A stretch of DNA of 28,271 nucleotides. Source: Hyphomicrobium sp. Its GTDB lineage: Bacteria; Pseudomonadota; Alphaproteobacteria; Rhizobiales; Hyphomicrobiaceae. This document shows positions 24,494 to 28,271 of the stretch, piece after piece; the first letter of the stretch is position 1, and every line of letters begins with the position of its first letter. The position numbers and the translations under genes are program-made. Location of the stretch: contig JAICLG010000002.1 of NCBI GenBank assembly GCA_025927515.1, positions 1-28,271 on the forward strand. The letters run 5' to 3'. Under the pieces are notes generated by a model that was not told the origin of the DNA, did not search any database, and saw only the letters and a list, made by a program, of their open reading frames with translations.

Positions 24494-25141
24494 ATGGCAG
24501 CGAACAGCGCGGGCAAACCGCAGAAGGCCCTTTGGATTGTGGCGCTGTCGGCGCTGATCGGGTTTGGCGCCGTATACTTTATTGGAGGCGGGTTCGACAA
24601 CGCAGGTTCGTCGAAATCTGGAACCGAGGCACAGGATTCCTCGCCATCGGCCGCCGCTGACTCCGGCCAGTCCTCGCTTAAGTCCGGTAAAATGGCGGCG
24701 TTCGTCGAGAAAAAGACGCCTCAGCCCCTGCCTGACATCACCTTTCAGGATGCCAATGGCAAGGACGTGAAGCTGTCGAGTTTCAAAGGCAAGACGATCC
24801 TGTTGAACCTCTGGGCGACGTGGTGCTCGCCGTGCCGCGAGGAGATGCCGTCTCTCAATCGCCTGGAAGAGGCCCTTGGTAGCGATAAATTTGTGGTCAT
24901 TGCGCTGAGCCTCGATCGCAAAGGCTACGACGCGTCCCGCAAATTCCTCGACGACGTTAAGGCCGATAAGGTGAAGCTTTACGTCGATCCCACCGCCAAG
25001 CAGGGCATGGAGCTGAAGCTCCTCGGCATGCCGACGACGCTGCTGATCAACAAGGACGGCCTCGAAGTCGGCCGCCTCGCAGGTGCCGCCGAGTGGGATT
25101 CCGATGATGCCAAGAAGCTCATCCAGTCGGTGATGAACTAA
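24494..25141 (+). CDS. tlpA: TlpA-family thiol:disulfide protein, membrane-anchored
   Basis: A 215-aa thioredoxin-like protein. One N-terminal transmembrane anchor spans about 12-31, followed by a Ser/Ala/Gly-rich linker (33-65) and a periplasmic thioredoxin domain (75-215). The active site is W-C-S-P-C at 110-114 in [18 protein letters not shown]. The cis-Pro region [12 protein letters not shown] is present. TlpA proteins reduce disulfides in the periplasm, notably in cytochrome oxidase copper centre assembly in rhizobia. The ATG has AGGA about 7 nt upstream. It is divergent from argH, a conserved alphaproteobacterial arrangement. A palindromic repeat begins 10 nt after its stop. The redox partner is not identifiable here. 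Confidence 0.93.
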   Translation: MAANSAGKPQKALWIVALSALIGFGAVYFIGGGFDNAGSSKSGTEAQDSSPSAAADSGQSSLKSGKMAAFVEKKTPQPLPDITFQDANGKDVKLSSFKGKTILLNLWATWCSPCREEMPSLNRLEEALGSDKFVVIALSLDRKGYDASRKFLDDVKADKVKLYVDPTAKQGMELKLLGMPTTLLINKDGLEVGRLAGAAEWDSDDAKKLIQSVMN

Positions 25142-25150
25142 GCCAAACAC

Positions 25151-25241
25151 CGTCATCCCCGCGTAGGCGGGGATCCGTCCAGGCACGAGGTTTTTCGCAA
25201 TAATCGAGCTTGGACAGATCCCGGCCTTCGCCGGGATGACG
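25151..25241. repeat. GTCAT palindromic repeat, copy 1
   Basis: About 91 bp with CGTCATCCCCGCGTAGGCGG at the left and CGGCCTTCGCCGGGATGACG at the right as its imperfect inverted end. The arms each contain a small G/C hairpin. It matches copy 2 (25616) along its length, including GTCCAGG/GCCCAAA and TTGGACA/CTGGACA segments. It lies between the convergent tlpA and ribbon-helix-helix genes and may help end both transcripts. Confidence 0.85.
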
Positions 25242-25259
25242 GCTTTGAGGGCCGAATGA

Positions 25260-25283
25260 CTACTTCTTGATCTTCTGCGTCAG
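25260..25283 (-). pseudogene. Remnant of the 3' end of the Ala/Lys repeat-protein gene
   Basis: Read on the minus strand these bases encode L-T-Q-K-I-K-K-stop, matching the end L-T-Q-K-A-K-K-K-K-stop of the 82-aa gene at 25723. The match continues past the stop into CGAAT and on into the neighbouring repeat. It appears to be part of a duplicated block whose remaining gene has been lost or replaced. Confidence 0.45.
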
Positions 25284-25297
25284 TTCAAAAAAATCAT

Positions 25298-25558
25298 TCA
25301 CGCCGTTGGTTTTCGGTTGTAGCTGCGCAGCATTAGGTTGACGCCCTCTATGAGGAGCGCCTGCACTGTCGTTTCCTGATCAAGCGCTAGTTGCTTAAGC
25401 TTATGGTGCGTATCCACATCGAAGTAGATCGTCGTCCCCTTCTTCCCGCGCCGGGACGGCGTGGCCGAATTGGCATTGGGAATTTTCGGCCTGCGACCGT
25501 TCCCTTCACCGTCCTGCATATCCGCTTCCTTTTCGAACGAGACTTCGTCGCTTGGCAT
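25298..25558 (-). CDS. Ribbon-helix-helix domain protein
   Basis: An 86-aa protein. AGGAG with 7 nt spacing supports the ATG at 25558. Residues 1-40 are polar and probably disordered; residues 41-80 form a ribbon-helix-helix DNA-binding domain: strand T-T-I-Y-F-D-V, helix THHKLKQLALDQ, turn, then helix TVQALLIEGVNLMLRSYN. Such proteins are dimeric repressors, often antitoxins or partition factors. No toxin gene adjoins it on either side, so it may be a solitary regulator or an orphan antitoxin. It lies between two copies of the palindromic repeat. Its stop codon is followed at once by a T7 run and the gene remnant. Confidence 0.8.
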   Translation of the reverse strand: MPSDEVSFEKEADMQDGEGNGRRPKIPNANSATPSRRGKKGTTIYFDVDTHHKLKQLALDQETTVQALLIEGVNLMLRSYNRKPTA

Positions 25559-25615
25559 CTTGTTTCTCCTGTCGTGCCTCCGCTGCGTTCAACAAAGGAG
25601 AAATCAGCCCCTTAA

Positions 25616-25707
25616 CGTCATCCCCGCGTAGGCGGGGACCCGCCCAAACATCGATATTTTTGCGTAGATCGGGCCTGGACAAGATCCCCGGCCTCGCCGG
25701 GATGACG
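25616..25707. repeat. GTCAT palindromic repeat, copy 2
   Basis: About 92 bp with CGTCATCCCCGCGTAGGCGG and CCGGCCTCGCCGGGATGACG as inverted ends, very similar to copy 1 at 25151. It lies directly downstream of the 82-aa gene on the minus strand and 57 bp upstream of the ribbon-helix-helix start. Confidence 0.85.
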
Positions 25708-25722
25708 ACCTTGTTTGTCGAA

Positions 25723-25971
25723 TTATTTCTTCTTCTTGGCCTTCTGCGTCAGGGCGGAAGCCGCGGCCGATTTCGCTGCTTTGCTCGCTTTGGGATCCCG
25801 CAGGACCTTCGACGCCGTCGCCGCCACTTTGGCGCTCGTCGTTTCGGTACTGCCCTTCTGTGTCAGCGCCGAAGCTGCCACCGCTTTTTCAGCCTTGCTC
25901 GCCGACTTGCTCCGCAGGACCTTCGAGGCCGCAGAGGCTACCTTTTTGCTCGTGCTTTCCGATTTCGCCAT
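25723..25971 (-). CDS. Ala/Lys/Ser-rich tandem-repeat small protein
   Basis: An 82-aa basic protein. Start 25971 is supported by AGGAAG 8 nt upstream; the longer frame to 26151 has no such site. The protein is almost entirely two copies of a ~37-residue unit, T-S-x-K-V-A-x-x-A-S-K-V-L-R, then A-S-K-A-x-K, then A-A-S-A-L-T-Q-K, ending in K-K-K-K. Composition resembles small histone-H1-like or stress-related basic proteins, and similar short 'ASKVL..ALTQK' proteins occur in many proteobacteria without a known function. DNA binding is plausible from charge but not shown. A copy of its 3' end lies at 25260-25283. Confidence 0.75.
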   Translation of the reverse strand: MAKSESTSKKVASAASKVLRSKSASKAEKAVAASALTQKGSTETTSAKVAATASKVLRDPKASKAAKSAAASALTQKAKKKK

Positions 25972-26197
25972 GGACGTCGCTTCCTTTTGCGAGGGCCGCA
26001 GAACGGCGGTCCGACGAAGGGGCACCATGTCAGATTCGGTTTCGCCGCGGAGTCGCGCGCAAGGCACATCCGCATCTGTTCTTACACGGCCTATCCCGCC
26101 GGCCGAATCCCGAACCCGCTGAATTGACAGGCTTGCAGCGAGGGGCGACAAGGCCCGTCGGCATTCCTAATGACTGAGAGACGGAGATCCGCACGAA

Positions 26198-27052
26198 ATG
26201 GCCCCCGCTGATAACCAAGTCGAACTGCAGAAGATTATTGAGGCCGCATGGGAGAGCCGGGATACCGTTTCGTTCGACACCAAAGGGCCGGTCCGGGACG
26301 CCGTCGAGACGGCGCTCGACCTGCTGGACAAGGGTGCAGCCCGCGTCGCTGAGAAGAAGGACGGTGCCTGGACGGTCAATCAATGGCTGAAAAAGGCTGT
26401 CCTTTTATCCTTCCGCCTCAACGACATGGAAACAATCTCGGGCGGTCCGGCGGGAAGCTTCTACTGGGATAAGGTGCCGCCGAAATTCGCTGGCTGGTCG
26501 GAAGCCGACTTCCGCAAGGGCGGCTTTCGCGTCCTGCCTGGCGCCATCGTCCGCCGCTCCGCCTACATAGCCCCCGGTACCGTGCTGCTGCCGTCCTTCG
26601 TGAATCTTGGCGCCTACGTCGACAGCGGCACGATGGTCGACACCTGGGCAACGGTCGGCAGCTGCGCCCAGATCGGCAAGAACTGTCACATCTCGGGTGG
26701 CGCAGGCATCGGCGGCGTTCTCGAACCGCTGCAAGCCGGGCCGGTCATCATCGAGGACAACTGCTTCATCGGTGCCCGCGCGGAAGTCGCCGAGGGTGTG
26801 CAAGTCGGCGAGGGGTCCGTGCTCTCGATGGGCGTCTACCTCGGCGCTTCGACCACCATCATCGACCGGACCACGGGCGAGAAATTCTTCGGCAAGGTGC
26901 CGCCCTATTCCGTCGTCGTCTCGGGCTCAATGGCCGGCAAGCCATTGCCCAACGGCGAACCCGGTCCGAACCTCTATTGCGCCGTCATCGTCAAGCGCGT
27001 CGATGAAAAGACGCGCTCGAAGACCAGTATCAACGAGCTTCTTCGGGATTAG
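26198..27052 (+). CDS. dapD: Tetrahydrodipicolinate N-succinyltransferase
   Basis: A 284-aa cytoplasmic trimeric enzyme that transfers succinyl from succinyl-CoA to tetrahydrodipicolinate, in the succinylase branch of diaminopimelate/lysine synthesis. The N-terminal helical domain includes Q-K-I-I-E-A-A-W-E, then a left-handed beta-helix of hexapeptide repeats (about 115-230): [72 protein letters not shown]. The end, [14 protein letters not shown] and [10 protein letters not shown], matches the family. Full length. GGAG lies about 11 nt upstream of the ATG. Separated by 164 nt from dapE, with a hairpin in between. Confidence 0.97.
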   Translation: MAPADNQVELQKIIEAAWESRDTVSFDTKGPVRDAVETALDLLDKGAARVAEKKDGAWTVNQWLKKAVLLSFRLNDMETISGGPAGSFYWDKVPPKFAGWSEADFRKGGFRVLPGAIVRRSAYIAPGTVLLPSFVNLGAYVDSGTMVDTWATVGSCAQIGKNCHISGGAGIGGVLEPLQAGPVIIEDNCFIGARAEVAEGVQVGEGSVLSMGVYLGASTTIIDRTTGEKFFGKVPPYSVVVSGSMAGKPLPNGEPGPNLYCAVIVKRVDEKTRSKTSINELLRD

Positions 27053-27135
27053 CAGGTGCGCAGCGCTTCGAGATATTGTCGGCTCGATCCAGGGCTCATC
27101 ATCAGGGTCCTGGAAACGCCGGTGCAATATATCAA

Positions 27136-27170
27136 TATCACGGTTGTCCGAACCCTCGGAGGCCGTGATA
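27136..27170 (+). promoter_or_regulatory. Hairpin in the dapD-dapE spacer
   Basis: TATCACGG (27136-27143) pairs perfectly with CCGTGATA (27163-27170), and inside it TCCGA pairs with TCGGA around a 4-nt ACCC loop, separated from the outer stem by a small TTG/GG bulge. No T-run follows, so it is not a standard terminator. It lies 46 nt before the dapE start and could be a processing or stability element, or affect dapE translation. Confidence 0.45.
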
Positions 27171-27216
27171 GCCCGCTTCCCTTCCTCGAACGGTTTTATA
27201 GTACACAGAGTCCCTG

Positions 27217-28271
27217 ATGACCCTCGTCCCAACCGATCCCGTTGCCCTGGCGCAAGCGCTCATTCGCTGCGAAAGCGTGACGCCGGACGAAGGCGGCGCT
27301 CTGACTCTCCTGCAGAATATTCTCGAGCCCGCAGGCTTCACCTGTCACCGCCTCGTCTTCACGGAGCCCGGAACGCCGGACGTCGACAATCTCTATGCGC
27401 GCCTCGGCACCGGCCGCCCTCATCTTTCATTCGCCGGTCATACCGACGTCGTGCCGGCCGGCAATGAAGCGGCATGGACCGTACCACCGTTCTCCGGCAG
27501 CATTCGCGACGGCAAGCTCTACGGCCGCGGCGCTGTCGACATGAAAGGCTGTGTGGCAGCCTTCGTTTCCGCCACCTTGAAATATATCCACCATTACAGC
27601 GGCCTGCCGCGCGGCTCGCTCTCCTTCCTGATCACGGGCGACGAGGAAGGTCCGTCGATCAACGGCACGATGAAAATGCTCGACTGGCTCAAGACGCGCG
27701 ACGAAGCGGTCGACGCCTGCCTCGTCGGGGAACCGTCGAATCCGTCCGCGCTCGGCGACGAGATCCGCATCGGCCGCCGCGGTTCCGTCAACGCCGACAT
27801 CGTCGTCCACGGCAAGCAGGGGCATTCCGCCTATCCGCAGATCGCCGACAATCCGGTGCCGAAACTCGCCCGTATCATCGATCGCCTCGCGACGGCAAAG
27901 CTCGATGATGGTACGCCGGATTTCCAGCCGTCCAATCTGCAGGTGACGGTCATCTCGGTGCCGAACACCGCGACGAACGTCATTCCGGGGAAGGCCCTGG
28001 CCAAGCTCAACAGCCGATACAACGATCTTTGGAACCGGCCGAAGATCGAAGCTTGGCTTCGCGATAGGATCGCGCACGCGGCAGCGGAAGTCGGCGCGAA
28101 ATACGATGTCAGCTTTTCAGGAACTGGCGACGTCTTCCTGACGAAACCCGGCCCTCTCGTCTCGACTTTGAAAGATGCGGTGAGATCCGTCACGGGCCGC
28201 ACTCCGGCGCTGACGACGGGCGGCGGCACATCGGACGCGCGCTTTATCAAAGACATTTGCCCGGTCGTTGA
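27217..28271 (+). CDS. dapE: Succinyl-diaminopimelate desuccinylase (3' end outside window)
   Basis: The first 351 residues of a dinuclear zinc peptidase-family M20 enzyme that hydrolyses N-succinyl-LL-diaminopimelate to LL-diaminopimelate and succinate. Translation from ATG 27217 stays open to the last base. Metal ligands and catalytic residues are in place: His75 in FAGHTDVVPAG, bridging Asp108 in GAVDMKG, catalytic Glu143 and ligand Glu144 in ITGDEEGPS, and Glu172 in VGEPSNP. The dimerisation lid region with GRRGSVNADIVVHGKQGHSAYP and the TNVIPGKA strand follow, then TTGGGTSDARF near the end. The last ~30-40 residues, including the final metal His, lie beyond the window. The ATG has only a weak ribosome-binding site. 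It follows dapD in the same direction. Confidence 0.96.
   Translation, partial: MTLVPTDPVALAQALIRCESVTPDEGGALTLLQNILEPAGFTCHRLVFTEPGTPDVDNLYARLGTGRPHLSFAGHTDVVPAGNEAAWTVPPFSGSIRDGKLYGRGAVDMKGCVAAFVSATLKYIHHYSGLPRGSLSFLITGDEEGPSINGTMKMLDWLKTRDEAVDACLVGEPSNPSALGDEIRIGRRGSVNADIVVHGKQGHSAYPQIADNPVPKLARIIDRLATAKLDDGTPDFQPSNLQVTVISVPNTATNVIPGKALAKLNSRYNDLWNRPKIEAWLRDRIAHAAAEVGAKYDVSFSGTGDVFLTKPGPLVSTLKDAVRSVTGRTPALTTGGGTSDARFIKDICPVV

Noticed and set aside
25151..25707. Possible CRISPR or tandem repeat array from the two ~92-bp repeats
   Set aside because: Only two copies, 374 bp apart with a gene between them, each an imperfect palindrome; this fits dispersed intergenic repeats, not an array.
26124..26152. 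TTGACA hexamer upstream of dapD
   Set aside because: A perfect -35-like hexamer, but no acceptable -10 at 16-18 bp spacing, so not called as a promoter.
1..28271. Insertion sequences, prophage genes, rRNA and tRNA genes
   Set aside because: I looked for transposase or integrase motifs, terminal inverted repeats with target duplications, and rRNA or tRNA cores on both strands and found none convincing.

Overview
The window looks like a chromosomal segment of a GC-rich alphaproteobacterium in the Hyphomicrobiales, possibly near Hyphomicrobium. The evidence is the argH-lptM-lysA-DUF4175 (TIGR02302) gene order with tlpA divergent, the TIGR02302 family (as I recall it, restricted to alphaproteobacteria), a perfect CtrA-type site (TTAA-N7-TTAAC), and short palindromic intergenic repeats of the kind scattered through Rhizobiales genomes. 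Genus is inference. I see no rRNA or tRNA gene, transposase, prophage module or CRISPR array.

Layout. (1) Positions 1-1655: the 3' end of a polysaccharide flippase, then a convergent CAP-domain lipoprotein with a CtrA-like box upstream. (2) Positions 1.9-8.1 kb look accessory. A two-gene cassette encodes a 387-aa winged-helix-like protein and a 1119-aa protein with two P-loop ATPase modules, the second HerA/DUF853-like. About 1 kb with no large gene follows, holding a promoter-like site, four consecutive hairpins and a 30-residue hydrophobic peptide ORF; then an orphan 190-aa protein. (3) Positions 8.4-18.3 kb are an envelope block: a thioester-containing bacterial alpha-2-macroglobulin, its usual partner PbpC (penicillin-binding protein 1C), a lipoprotein polyhydroxyalkanoate depolymerase-like hydrolase and an outer-membrane beta-barrel protein. 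(4) Positions 18.3-24.5 kb, minus strand: argH, lptM-like lipoprotein, lysA and the DUF4175 membrane protein in one direction. (5) Positions 24.5-26.0 kb: tlpA, then two small minus-strand genes (a ribbon-helix-helix protein and an Ala/Lys/Ser repeat protein) interleaved with two copies of a ~92-bp palindromic repeat. (6) Positions 26.2-28.27 kb: dapD and the 5' part of dapE. With lysA, three steps of meso-diaminopimelate/lysine synthesis lie in the window, close to the peptidoglycan enzyme PbpC.

Most interesting points: the two-gene dual-ATPase cassette with no nuclease partner; the structured leader before a tiny membrane peptide; and a 119-bp palindromic element apparently translated in frame inside the N-terminal tail of PbpC, supported by a strong AAGGAG ribosome-binding site upstream of it. 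A duplicated repeat carries a copy of a neighbouring gene's 3' end.
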